Source: CAJBNH01 sp964447285 (GTDB lineage: Bacteria > Myxococcota_A > UBA9042). Taken from it: a stretch of 64,000 bases of DNA. The first letter of the stretch is position 1, and the number at the start of each line of letters is the position of its first letter. The stretch is from positions 23,869-87,868 of the forward strand of contig CAYURO010000019.1 of assembly GCA_964447285.1 (NCBI GenBank), in the 5' to 3' direction. The notes under the pieces are model-generated. The model saw nothing but the letters and a program-made list of their open reading frames with translations. It had not been told where the DNA came from and did not search any database. Positions 50,704 through 58,775 of this stretch are shown piece after piece. A program made the translations under genes and the position numbers.

Positions 50704-50994
50704 TTACGCGTTGGGGTCTGGGTCGGCGCTGTCCGGCGGTGGGGGCGGAGCGGGTGCCGGCATTGCGGGTGAGACGCCGGGGCGGCGGACAGATGGGCCG
50801 GGCGGCGGCGGCTCAGGAGGGGGCAGCGGAGCACCGTGGACGCCAGGTGCCAGAGCGGGCGGTGGGACGGCGTAGACCAGTGGGATGCTCAGCGCGGGGC
50901 CGTAGGGCGAGGTCGCGAGAGGGGCGTCTGTCTCGGCGAGGGGGCGGGGTCCGACCATCCCGGCCTCGGCAAGGATTTGTCTTGGTGTCTTCAT
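50704..50994 (-). CDS. Small proline-rich protein, hypothetical
   Basis: 96 residues with GGGGGCC seven bases before ATG 50994. The first 50 residues are ordinary (MKTPRQILAEAG...); the rest is Pro-rich (PPPEPPPPGP). No signal peptide and no recognised family. It precedes the Sel1 lipoprotein on the same strand. The Pro-rich half could be a coding artefact of high GC, so the call is tentative. Confidence 0.45.
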   Translation of the reverse strand: MKTPRQILAEAGMVGPRPLAETDAPLATSPYGPALSIPLVYAVPPPALAPGVHGAPLPPPEPPPPGPSVRRPGVSPAMPAPAPPPPPDSADPDPNA

Positions 50995-51121
50995 AAACTT
51001 CGGCCCCCATCAATAGTTGAATGCAGGAAGGTCAAGTAGAAGATGACATGTAGCGCTGCCGACCGCGCCTCTGGAACGAGGTGGTAGCACACCTGCCTGC
51101 CGAACTTCACCTTCTGACGAC

Positions 51122-51144
51122 TTGACACTGAACAGATGTTCAGT
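51122..51144 (+). promoter_or_regulatory. LexA-type SOS box overlapping the imuA promoter
   Basis: ACTGAAC-AGAT-GTTCAGT (51127-51144) is a perfect 7+4+7 palindrome, and TTGACA (51122-51127) runs directly into it, so a bound repressor would block the -35. It is 13 bases before the start codon of imuA. Very close to the published Myxococcus LexA consensus ending GTTCAG; one position differs. An equivalent site precedes imuB (56627-56649). Confidence 0.85.
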
Positions 51145-51156
51145 CACGGTGGCGGT

Positions 51157-51912
51157 ATGGCGCGTCTTCTTCCCCTACGCCCGTTTGCCGCCTTTCAGCC
51201 GCCCGGTCTCGAGCGGTCGCCGGCGCAAGCCCCGCTCAGCTTTGACGATCTGGTCGGCCGCATCGTCGAGGTCACGGGGTCGGGCACGTCGGCACAGGCG
51301 ACCTGGGCGGCGGGGCTGGTGGCGCAGGCGCAGCGCATCGGCGAGACGGTGGCGTGGTTGCTGCCGGTTGACGGGGCGCTGTATCCCCCTGATCTGGCGT
51401 TGCAAGGCATCGACGTTCAAGCGCTGGCGGTGGTGCGGCTGCCCGATCGCCCGGCGCTGCTGAAAGCCGCGGACGTGCTGCTGCGCTCGGGCGGTTTCGG
51501 TCTGTGTGTGGTCGATCTGGACGATGCGGCGCAGAGGCCGACCCAAGGCGAACCCCCCAAGCCTGGTGCCAAGATCCGTCAGGTCACGGACAAGCGCTTG
51601 GCCCACGGACAGCCCTCTGACGGACGGCCCTCTGACGGACAGCCCTCTGACGGACAGCTGGCTCGGCTGTTGGGGTTGGCGCAGAAACACGGTGCGGCGG
51701 TCGTGTTCCTGACCTCGGGGCGCCAGCCGCTGGGGTCGCTGGTGTCGCTGCGGATCGAGGTGCGGCGGCATCGGCGGCTGGTGGGCGTGGCGGGGGGCGA
51801 AAAGGGTCAGGGCGACGAGTTCGCGGTGGTGACGCAGGTGACGAAGGACAAGCGCCGCGGCCCCGGACCGGTGCAAGAGGAGGCGTGGCGGGGGCCGGAG
51901 GGGATGGGGTAA
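51157..51912 (+). CDS. imuA: ImuA-like RecA/SulA-related protein of the mutagenesis cassette
   Basis: 251 residues from ATG 51157. A RecA-core-like, Walker-poor protein with DLVGRIVEVTGSGTSAQATWAAGLVAQAQ near the N-terminus, QGIDVQALAVVRLPD and the late beta-strand VVFLTSGRQPLGSLVSLRIEVRR. This matches ImuA partners of Y-family ImuB. Three tandem 15-bp units at 51611-51655 add a QPSDG/RPSDG/QPSDG insert. ImuA is SOS-induced and helps translesion synthesis. Here it is separated by 4.7 kb from imuB. Confidence 0.75.
   Translation: MARLLPLRPFAAFQPPGLERSPAQAPLSFDDLVGRIVEVTGSGTSAQATWAAGLVAQAQRIGETVAWLLPVDGALYPPDLALQGIDVQALAVVRLPDRPALLKAADVLLRSGGFGLCVVDLDDAAQRPTQGEPPKPGAKIRQVTDKRLAHGQPSDGRPSDGQPSDGQLARLLGLAQKHGAAVVFLTSGRQPLGSLVSLRIEVRRHRRLVGVAGGEKGQGDEFAVVTQVTKDKRRGPGPVQEEAWRGPEGMG
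51611..51655 (+). repeat. Three tandem 15-bp units inside imuA
   Basis: AGCCCTCTGACGGAC, GGCCCTCTGACGGAC and AGCCCTCTGACGGAC in a row, in frame, encoding QPSDG-type pentapeptides. Likely slippage expansion in a flexible loop. Confidence 0.9.
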
Positions 51913-51919
51913 GGCACGC

Positions 51920-51964
51920 GGTCTCGAGACCTCCGGGGGAACAGGTGAGACCGGTCTCGAGACC
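51920..51964. promoter_or_regulatory. Pair of identical 12-bp palindromes upstream of a toxin-antitoxin module
   Basis: GGTCTCGAGACC occurs at 51920-51931 and 51953-51964, both perfect palindromes, 33 bp centre to centre (about three helical turns). They lie between imuA and the antitoxin gene. Could be a regulator operator pair, or a terminator-like fold for imuA. Role inferred only from position and spacing. Confidence 0.55.
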
Positions 51965-52039
51965 AGAACCTCGATTACAACCCATTGATCTTGAAGAAAT
52001 CTTGTGTTGGCACGGTCCATGCTCAGGCAAAGTCCAGTG

Positions 52040-52068
52040 TTGACGGATGCAGATCCGATCGCTAGTTT
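52040..52068 (+). promoter_or_regulatory. Candidate promoter of the VapBC-like pair
   Basis: TTGACG (52040-52045), 17 bases, TAGTTT (52063-52068). The antitoxin ATG is only 7 bases after the -10, so the transcript would be essentially leaderless. Confidence 0.5.
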
Positions 52069-52075
52069 CATCTGC

Positions 52076-52291
52076 ATGAGGACAACCTTGAACATCGACG
52101 AGCTCCTTCTGGCCCAAGCACAGCACATTCTGGGGGTTCCCACCAAGACCGAGGCCATTCACGAGGCCTTGCGCCAGATCGTGCAGCGCGATGCCGGCCG
52201 TCGTCTGCTCGAGCGGCAGGGCTCGGTTCCCGATGCATGGGCGCCGGCGCGACGTTCGAGGCCGGGCGACCCGGAGCGAGAGGGCGCATGA
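52076..52291 (+). CDS. VapB-type antitoxin
   Basis: 71 residues from ATG 52076. The N-terminal MRTTLNIDELLLAQAQHILGVPTKTEAIHEALRQIV is the ribbon-helix-helix domain of VapB-family antitoxins. The stop overlaps the toxin start as ATGA. The last part is Arg/Pro-rich and would fold on the toxin. Confidence 0.88.
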   Translation: MRTTLNIDELLLAQAQHILGVPTKTEAIHEALRQIVQRDAGRRLLERQGSVPDAWAPARRSRPGDPEREGA

Positions 52292-52665
52292 TCCTGGTCG
52301 ACACAAGCGTATGGATCGACTGGCTGGCCAACCGCCCGGTCACCTTCGACCTTGCGGGCGCGCTCGACGAACGGCAGGTGGCGATCCATCCCGCGGTCTA
52401 TGGCGAGCTGGCGCTGGGGCATCTGGGGCCGGACCGTGCCGCGATCCTCAGGGAGTTGGCGACCTTGCCGACGCTCGTGCCGGTGCGCGACGGCGACGTC
52501 CTGGACTTGGTGGACCACCACGGGCTGCAGGGCACCGGTATTGGTTGGGTGGATGCGCATCTGCTGGCGGCCTGCCATCGCATCGGAGCGACCCTGTGGA
52601 CGCACGACAAGCGTCTGGCCGCCCAGGCGAAGCGACTGCACCGGGACGAATCGACCCGGGCATGA
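52288..52665 (+). CDS. vapC: VapC-type PIN-domain toxin
   Basis: 125 residues from ATG 52288 (ATGA overlap with the antitoxin). PIN acidic residues: D5 in ILVDTSVWIDWL, Glu in VYGELALG, Asp in IGWVDAHLLAA and Asp in WTHDKRLAAQ. A ribonuclease toxin of the VapC class. It is not closely similar to the VapC at 14470, so the two modules are independent. Confidence 0.92.
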   Translation: MILVDTSVWIDWLANRPVTFDLAGALDERQVAIHPAVYGELALGHLGPDRAAILRELATLPTLVPVRDGDVLDLVDHHGLQGTGIGWVDAHLLAACHRIGATLWTHDKRLAAQAKRLHRDESTRA

Positions 52666-52729
52666 TGCGGATCGTCCTGACTTGACGCGGCTCGCCCCGA
52701 CGCGTCGTGATTCGTCGCGACGGAACGCC

Positions 52730-53113
52730 TCAGCCCGCCAGCACCCGCGCCACCGCAGCCGGCGGCACCAACCGCCAAATCACCTCGCCGATCAGATAGC
52801 TGGCCCCGTTGGCGCCCAGCGCGACCGCCCAGGGCCACTTGCCGCCCCAGTGCCGCATCCACAGTGCCTCGATGACGACGATCGACACCTCGCAGGCCCG
52901 CACGAAGCTGGACTCGCTGGCGGCCACTTCCGGACTGGCCAGCGCGCGAAAGGCGGGGATCAGCACGAACCACAGCACGGGATGGGTGATGCCGGTGGCG
53001 CCGAACGCGACCCAGAAGCGGCCGGGGACGCTGAAGCGCAGGTAGATTGGGATCTCGACCAGCTGCGTGACCGTGAACGCCGCGAGCCACAAGGCGATGT
53101 ACCCCAGCGTCAT
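52730..53113 (-). CDS. Small integral membrane protein, unknown
   Basis: 127 residues from ATG 53113, which overlaps the stop of the MFS gene by ATGA. Three to four hydrophobic segments (LGYIALWLAAFTVTQLVEIPIYL, VLWFVLIPAF, LGANGASYLIGEVIW). No family recognised. Co-transcribed with the MFS transporter. Confidence 0.75.
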   Translation of the reverse strand: MTLGYIALWLAAFTVTQLVEIPIYLRFSVPGRFWVAFGATGITHPVLWFVLIPAFRALASPEVAASESSFVRACEVSIVVIEALWMRHWGGKWPWAVALGANGASYLIGEVIWRLVPPAAVARVLAG

Positions 53114-54216
53114 GGTGTCTCCGCAGTCGCAACGGGGGATGCGCCAGACACGGCGGGCCGATACCCGCGACCGATGCCCAACCGGACCAGCGCGGCAAAC
53201 ACCGCCACTGCCGACACGAGGATCAGCGCCAGGAACAGGTTGGCGCCGTAGAACGCCTGACCCTGCGGCCAGAACGTGGGCAGGGCGCCCAGGATCAGCG
53301 CAAAGCACGGCAAGCCGAAGGCCACCGCGGGGTTGCGCGGGAACAGCCGGAACATCGCCACCAGCGTCACGGGCATGGTCGCCTGGAACAGCAGCAGGCC
53401 GAGGATCAGCGCCCAGGGCGTGCCGCCACCAAACGCGATCAGGGGCGCCGACAGCAGCAGCACGCCCACACCGGTCTCGAGCCAGCCCCAGCGGTCCGAC
53501 GCAAAGCCGCCCAGCAGCTTGCCCGTGAACGCGGCGGCGGGCAGGCCCAGCGCGATCACCAGCGTGCGCGGCGTGTCGAACGGCGCTGCGAAGCCCACGA
53601 ACGACCGCACCGTCACCGACAGCAGCAGCAGCCCCAGCACCAACGCGGCGGCGCCCCACGGCAGGTTGGCCGGCAGTGCGCGACCTTCGCGCGGCGTCTC
53701 GTCGGGCACCCGCCACCAGGCGACGACGGCGATCGCCGCGGCCATGACCAAGGCCAGCGGCCACGACGGCGTCTCCCAGCCGCGCCCCCAGGCAAGTCCC
53801 AGTGCCAGGCCCACGGCGCCGGGTGCCACGAACAGGCCGGCGGGTGCCGCAAGTCCGTGCGAGTGCTGCAGAACCAGCGATCCCGCGCCGACGTGGAACA
53901 GCGCGTTGCCCAGACCGGCCGCGACCAGCGTTGCCCAGGGCGAGACCGCCACCGACAGCGCCGCGACGCCGCACAGCGCCAGCCCCGCCAGCAACGCCGC
54001 CCGCGCCAACCGCCAGCGGTCAAGGGCCAGACCCAGCGGAAACTGCAGCGCGAATGCGGCAATGTCATAGGCCAGGATCAGCGCGAAGGGTGTCAGCCAG
54101 CCCTGGTTCAGCTGCCGGGCCACGACGAACACCGACGACACGGTGGTCAGGTCGACGCACAGGTGCACGGCGCCGTAGAGCGTGGGCAGGCCAAAGGTCA
54201 GGCGGCGAGAGATCAT
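53110..54216 (-). CDS. MFS-type transporter
   Basis: 368 residues from ATG 54216; the longer open frame upstream is antisense-like. Ten to twelve hydrophobic segments, with loop motifs degenerated relative to the classical family (LGLALDRWRLARAALL, LGGFASDRWGWLETG). Overlaps the following small membrane protein gene. Substrate unknown. Confidence 0.75.
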   Translation of the reverse strand: MISRRLTFGLPTLYGAVHLCVDLTTVSSVFVVARQLNQGWLTPFALILAYDIAAFALQFPLGLALDRWRLARAALLAGLALCGVAALSVAVSPWATLVAAGLGNALFHVGAGSLVLQHSHGLAAPAGLFVAPGAVGLALGLAWGRGWETPSWPLALVMAAAIAVVAWWRVPDETPREGRALPANLPWGAAALVLGLLLLSVTVRSFVGFAAPFDTPRTLVIALGLPAAAFTGKLLGGFASDRWGWLETGVGVLLLSAPLIAFGGGTPWALILGLLLFQATMPVTLVAMFRLFPRNPAVAFGLPCFALILGALPTFWPQGQAFYGANLFLALILVSAVAVFAALVRLGIGRGYRPAVSGASPVATAETP

Positions 54217-54448
54217 GGGGCGGAGACCCGGGCCGGAGTCAACGGCAAGTCCAGCGGCAAGAGCGCAAACGGCAAACGCATGGCGAGGCTCCTGACGGAT
54301 GGCGGAATTCTCTCCGACCGTGCGACGGTACGCCCGGCCGGGACGGCGTTCAAGGTCTGGGACGCTTGTCAGTTCGGCTGGATCCATTCGCCGGGATCCT
54401 GTACTTGGCCAACGTCACCGGGCCGCCCGGTGATTGTGCGGCCCGCCA

Positions 54449-56617
54449 ATGCCCCATGCTCCCGCCTCCACGATACCCGACGACTGGAAGTCCCTGCTGC
54501 GCCTGCGCGGTTGGGCTGCGCTTGCGCCGACCCGCTGGCTGTGGCTTGGGCTGGTCGTGCTGTTGGGGTTGCGGCTGGCGGGCTGGGTGGCGCAGAAGTT
54601 CTGGCTGCCAGACCTGCCGCCAACGCGCGAAATGCTGAAGGGAATCGCGTGGGACGTCGCCCTGACCTGTGGCGTGTTTGCGCTCGGTCGCTTGGTGCAG
54701 GTGCTGCGTGGGTCGCGTGGTGGGCGCGGGGTGTCGCGGGTGTTGGGCGTGGCGCTGGTCGCCTCAGCGGTCGTGGCCATCTTCGTGCGGTGGCTGGACT
54801 TGGCGCACTGCTTCATGGCCCACGCGCACTGGACGGCCGACGCCTTCCTGTACCTCGATTCTGGGTTTGCGGGCAGCCTGCAGGACCCGCGGTTGCTGGG
54901 CGCGCTGGCGGCGATGGCGGTGACGGCGACGGTGTTCGCGGTGGCGCTGGTGCGCGATGGCCGGTCGGCAGCGCGGCGGCCGGAAGGGCACGGCAAGCTT
55001 GCGGCGGTGGCGCTGGCGGTGGCTCTGTTGCCTGCGGTATGGGCGGTGCGCGACGGGGTGGCGTTTCCGCCTGCAGTCAACCAGGTGCGGCTGACGCCCG
55101 AGATCAACTTTGCCCTGAAGATGTACGAGGCCCTGCGCACCCCGCCGGTCGTGACCCAGGCGCCGCGACTCAGCCCGGCGACGTGGCAGAAGTTCGCGAA
55201 GCTGGGTCTGGTTCCGCGTCGTCAGGGGCCCGACTCCGACTGGCCGCTGCTGAAGCCGGACACCGAGTTTCCGCCGCTGCCGTACCCCAAGCGCGCGACG
55301 GCGACCAAAGACCGGCCGAACGTGGTCCTGACGTTCATGGAGTCGACCAACCGCCTGTTCGTGCACGGGTTGTCGGGCCGGTACCAGGGGCTCATGCCCG
55401 AGGTCAGCGCGCTGGTGCCGCAGATGACGTCGGTGCAGGGCTTCTACAACACCAGCTCGCCCACGATTGCGGCGTTGGTCACGGCGCTGTGCTCGATCCA
55501 TCCCCCCGCGCACCCTTACGATTTGCGCCCCGGCGAGTCGGTGGACGGCAAGGCGGCGTACACGTGCCTGGGCGACCTGCTGCGGCACCAGGGCTACCGC
55601 ACCGTCTACCTGCAGGGCGCGTCCAGAACCGTGACCAGCAAGGAGTATTTCCTGCGCACGCACGGGTTCGACGAGGTGTTTGGCCTCGAGGACTTTCAGG
55701 ACCGCTATGCCAAGGACGTGCGCGGTCCGTGGGGGCTGCACGACGACCAGTTGGAGATCGAGGCCGAGCGCCTGATCGAGCGGCTGGAGGCCCAGCGCGT
55801 GCGCGACGGTCGGCCGTACCTGCTGGTGATGCTGACGCTGGATCCGCACGAGCCGGGCATGGCAGGACCTGAGTGCAAGCTGCCCGTCGACGCCCAAGGC
55901 CGCTCGACGATTGCGGATCTTCCCGCCGATGAGGGCGCGCGCAAGCAGCTGGCCTCGTACCACTGCAGCGACAAGGCCATCGGCAAGCTCGGGCGCTTCG
56001 TGTTGCAGCATGGCCGCCGCGACCGGACGCTGTGGGTGCTGACGGCCGACCACGCGATGTTTGCCGACCTGGTGCCCGAGAGCCTGTATCTGGGCACGCC
56101 CGCGCACCTGTTCGACCACGTGCCGTTCCTGATCCACGACCCGGTGCACGCGCTGCCGGCGCGGGTCGACACGCTGTCGGGCACGCGCGACGTGGCGCCG
56201 ACGGTGCTGCATCTGGCGGGGGTGGCCATCGGGGCCAACTCCCTGACCGGTCTGAGCATCTTCGGTCGCCGCCAGCAGTACCCGTTCCTGGTTGGCCGCA
56301 TCGGCGAGCGCATGGCCGTGGTGGTGTCGAACGATGGTCCGGTCGAGCTGCCGGTCGGCACGGTGCGTGAACGCTGCCAGCGCGGCGATCGGCTGGCATC
56401 GGCCAACGGCGTGGACTTTACCGCGTGCGATCTGGGGATCTGGATCGACTGGCAGGACGGGCTGTGGGCGTCGCGCCGGCTGTTCCCTGCTGCCCTGTAC
56501 CGTGGCGCAGACGGTGTCGACACCGGGTCGCTCGACGCGCGGATGGAGCGCAACCGTGCCGAGCGGGCGCTGATGGAATCCCTGAAGCAGAAAGGGATGT
56601 TGCCGAGGGGCGAGTAG
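54449..56617 (+). CDS. LTA-synthase-like sulfatase-family membrane enzyme
   Basis: 722 residues from ATG 54449 (TTG 54434 possible). N-terminal region with several transmembrane segments to about 190, then a periplasmic alkaline-phosphatase-fold domain: RPNVVLTFMESTNRLF (metal Glu), NTSSPTIAALVTALCSIHPP (nucleophile region), LLVMLTLDPHEPG, and TADHAMFADL (Asp-His metal pair). This resembles LtaS/OpgB/phosphoglycerol transferases, which transfer phospho-groups from lipid to glycans. The glycan or lipid substrate is unknown. Confidence 0.82.
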   Translation: MPHAPASTIPDDWKSLLRLRGWAALAPTRWLWLGLVVLLGLRLAGWVAQKFWLPDLPPTREMLKGIAWDVALTCGVFALGRLVQVLRGSRGGRGVSRVLGVALVASAVVAIFVRWLDLAHCFMAHAHWTADAFLYLDSGFAGSLQDPRLLGALAAMAVTATVFAVALVRDGRSAARRPEGHGKLAAVALAVALLPAVWAVRDGVAFPPAVNQVRLTPEINFALKMYEALRTPPVVTQAPRLSPATWQKFAKLGLVPRRQGPDSDWPLLKPDTEFPPLPYPKRATATKDRPNVVLTFMESTNRLFVHGLSGRYQGLMPEVSALVPQMTSVQGFYNTSSPTIAALVTALCSIHPPAHPYDLRPGESVDGKAAYTCLGDLLRHQGYRTVYLQGASRTVTSKEYFLRTHGFDEVFGLEDFQDRYAKDVRGPWGLHDDQLEIEAERLIERLEAQRVRDGRPYLLVMLTLDPHEPGMAGPECKLPVDAQGRSTIADLPADEGARKQLASYHCSDKAIGKLGRFVLQHGRRDRTLWVLTADHAMFADLVPESLYLGTPAHLFDHVPFLIHDPVHALPARVDTLSGTRDVAPTVLHLAGVAIGANSLTGLSIFGRRQQYPFLVGRIGERMAVVVSNDGPVELPVGTVRERCQRGDRLASANGVDFTACDLGIWIDWQDGLWASRRLFPAALYRGADGVDTGSLDARMERNRAERALMESLKQKGMLPRGE

Positions 56618-56626
56618 ATCCCCATC

Positions 56627-56649
56627 TTGACACTGAACAAGCGTTCAGT
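56627..56649 (+). promoter_or_regulatory. LexA-type SOS box overlapping the imuB promoter
   Basis: TTGACA (56627-56632) runs into ACTGAAC-AAGC-GTTCAGT (56632-56649), a 7+4+7 palindrome. It is 15 bases before the imuB start. The architecture, including the shared base between -35 and box, is identical to that before imuA. Confidence 0.87.
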
Positions 56650-56663
56650 AGATCCTGCCGCCC

Positions 56664-58181
56664 ATGGGTACGGATCTCCTCGCCTGCATCGACGTTCCCG
56701 CCTTGCCGCTGCAGCTGCTGGCGCGTGGGGACCCGTCGCTGGTCGACCATCCCGCCGTCGTCGTCAGCGAGGACCGGCCGCAGGGCGTGATCCTGTGGGT
56801 CAACCGGGCGGCGCGGGCGGCGCGGATCCTGCCGGGGATGCGCTATGCCGCGGGCCTGGCGCTGAACGCCGACCTGCGCGCAGGGGTGGTGTCGCCGCAG
56901 GAGGAACGGGCCGGCGTCGAGGCCATCGCCGCGATCTTGCGCCTGTTTTCGCCCGAGGTCGAGCCGTCGCGTGACGAGCCGGGCGTGTGTTGGGTCAACG
57001 CCAGCGGCCTCGAGGGGCTGTTCGGGTCGATGGATCGCTGGGCGGCGGCGGTGCGCGGTGCGCTGCTGGCCCAGGGCTTTCACGCGTCGGTGGCGGTGGG
57101 GCGGGGGCGGTTCGCGCTTTACGCGATCACCAAGCACTATCGCGGGTTGCAGGTGTGCGCCGACGAACGGGCCGAGCGGGCGCTGGTCGACCGGGTGGCC
57201 CTTGCGTCGCTGGGGTCGCTGCTGGGGCTGGAACCCGCGACGCGCGAGGCGATGACGCGGCTGGGTGTGACGACCTTGGGGCAGTTTCTGGCGCTGCCTG
57301 AGAAGGCCCTGCGCGAGCGGCACGGTGCGGCGGCCCTGCAGGTGCACCGGCGGGCGCGCGGCGACGAGCTGGCCCCGCTGCGGCCGGAACACCCACAGCC
57401 GCCCCCCCTTGCCGTACGTGACCTCGAGCCGCCCGACGACAACGCCGATCGGCTGCTGTTCCTGGCCAAGGGGATGCTGGCCGAGCTGCTGGGGCCGGTG
57501 GCCGAGCGACAACAGGCGGTGGCGGGTCTGACGCTGCACCTGGAGCTGGAAAAGCGAGGGCAGGGTGCCGAACCGCTGCGAGAGGAGCTGCGGCCGGCCG
57601 AGGCCACGCTGAACGAGGCGGTGCTGATCGATCTGGTGCGCTTGAAGTTGGACGCGCTGCAGCTGCCGTCTCCGGTCGAGCGGCTGATGCTGGTGGCCTG
57701 GGTGGTGCCCGCGACGGCGCGACAGGTGCGGATGTGGCAACTGGCGGGGCGGCGGGACCTGGATGCGGCGACGCTGGCGTTGGCGAGGCTGCGGGCGGCG
57801 TTTGGTCCGCTGGCGGTCGTGCACGCGCAGCTGCGGCAAAGCCACTTGCCGGAAGCGCAGTTCGCGTGGCAGGCGCTGGAAAGGATGCTGCCGCCGCACC
57901 CCTCGCCGCCGCCCGAGCACCGCACGCTGGTGCGGCGCCTGTACGCCAAGCCCCAGCCGCTGCCGTCGCGGCCCAAGCACGAGCCCGACGGCTGGCTGCT
58001 CAGCGACTGGCGGCAGGGCAGCGTGGTCAAGCTGTGGGGGCCGTTTCGGCTGACGGGGGGCTGGTGGGTGCGCGAGGTGCGGCGCGATTACTACTACGTC
58101 GAGACCGAGAGGGGCGATTTGCTTTGGGTGTTCTTCGACGCGGTGCGGCGGCGGTGGTTCTTGCAGGGGGTGGTGGACTGA
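56664..58181 (+). CDS. imuB: ImuB-like Y-family polymerase homologue, catalytically degenerate
   Basis: 505 residues from ATG 56664. Fold of Y-family polymerases is recognisable (LACIDVPALPLQLLARG, PGMRYAAGLA, VGRGRFALYAITKHY, a helix-hairpin-like LGVTTLGQFLALPEKALRERHG). But the catalytic Asp-Glu pair of motif SxDE is replaced by CWVNASGLEGLFG, and the first acidic patch lacks the second Asp. This loss is characteristic of ImuB, which acts as a non-catalytic clamp-binding partner for the error-prone polymerase DnaE2. DnaE2 is not in this window. Confidence 0.87.
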   Translation: MGTDLLACIDVPALPLQLLARGDPSLVDHPAVVVSEDRPQGVILWVNRAARAARILPGMRYAAGLALNADLRAGVVSPQEERAGVEAIAAILRLFSPEVEPSRDEPGVCWVNASGLEGLFGSMDRWAAAVRGALLAQGFHASVAVGRGRFALYAITKHYRGLQVCADERAERALVDRVALASLGSLLGLEPATREAMTRLGVTTLGQFLALPEKALRERHGAAALQVHRRARGDELAPLRPEHPQPPPLAVRDLEPPDDNADRLLFLAKGMLAELLGPVAERQQAVAGLTLHLELEKRGQGAEPLREELRPAEATLNEAVLIDLVRLKLDALQLPSPVERLMLVAWVVPATARQVRMWQLAGRRDLDAATLALARLRAAFGPLAVVHAQLRQSHLPEAQFAWQALERMLPPHPSPPPEHRTLVRRLYAKPQPLPSRPKHEPDGWLLSDWRQGSVVKLWGPFRLTGGWWVREVRRDYYYVETERGDLLWVFFDAVRRRWFLQGVVD

Positions 58182-58316
58182 CGTCTGGCGGGTCAACAGG
58201 GCTGCCAACGCGTTCAGGGGGCTTGCCAAGTCGATTCGATGGGCGTCTGATTCCGCCCACGCCGCCCGGCCTCCCCCCCAAGGTCAGGTAGCGTCCCTGC
58301 CATCCGGAGGTGCGCC

Positions 58317-58763
58317 ATGTTCGTGCGGGGCACCGTCCTGTCACACGACGGCCACCTGGCCCGCGTGCGCGTCTGTCATGGCGAGTACTGCGGCGGCTGC
58401 GGCCACCATTCGGCAGAACAAACCCAAGTTGAGCTCGATGCCATGGACCCCGTTGGGGTGCGGGCCGGGCAGCGCGTCGAGCTGCGCAACGAACCAGTGC
58501 GCATGTTGCGCATGATGCTGTTCGTGTTCTGGTTTCCGCTGCTGGCCGCGGCCTTGGGCGCGTGGGGTGGCGATGCGCTGGCGGCTCGAGTCGGTGCGCC
58601 CTCTGCCGTCCTGGCGACGCTCGCTGGCGCTCTGGCGCTGGTGGGTGCCGGGCTTGCGGTGTGGGCGGTCGGCCAGCGCACCCGGCCCGGCACCGGTCTG
58701 GTCGTCACGCGCGTCATTCCCGATGGCGAAACATGCGCAGTTCCTTCGGAATCCATCGGATAG
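58317..58763 (+). CDS. RseC/MucC-like membrane protein
   Basis: 148 residues, GGAGG upstream of ATG 58317. N-terminal ARVRVCHGEYCGGCGHH has the Cys cluster of the SoxR-reducing/RseC family, followed by two transmembrane helices about 62-117 (MMLFVFWFPLLAAALGAWGG, LATLAGALALVGAGLAVW). RseC-like genes often accompany rnf/rsx operons. It starts 12 bases before rnfC. Confidence 0.82.
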   Translation: MFVRGTVLSHDGHLARVRVCHGEYCGGCGHHSAEQTQVELDAMDPVGVRAGQRVELRNEPVRMLRMMLFVFWFPLLAAALGAWGGDALAARVGAPSAVLATLAGALALVGAGLAVWAVGQRTRPGTGLVVTRVIPDGETCAVPSESIG

Positions 58764-58775
58764 GGCGGAAGACTC

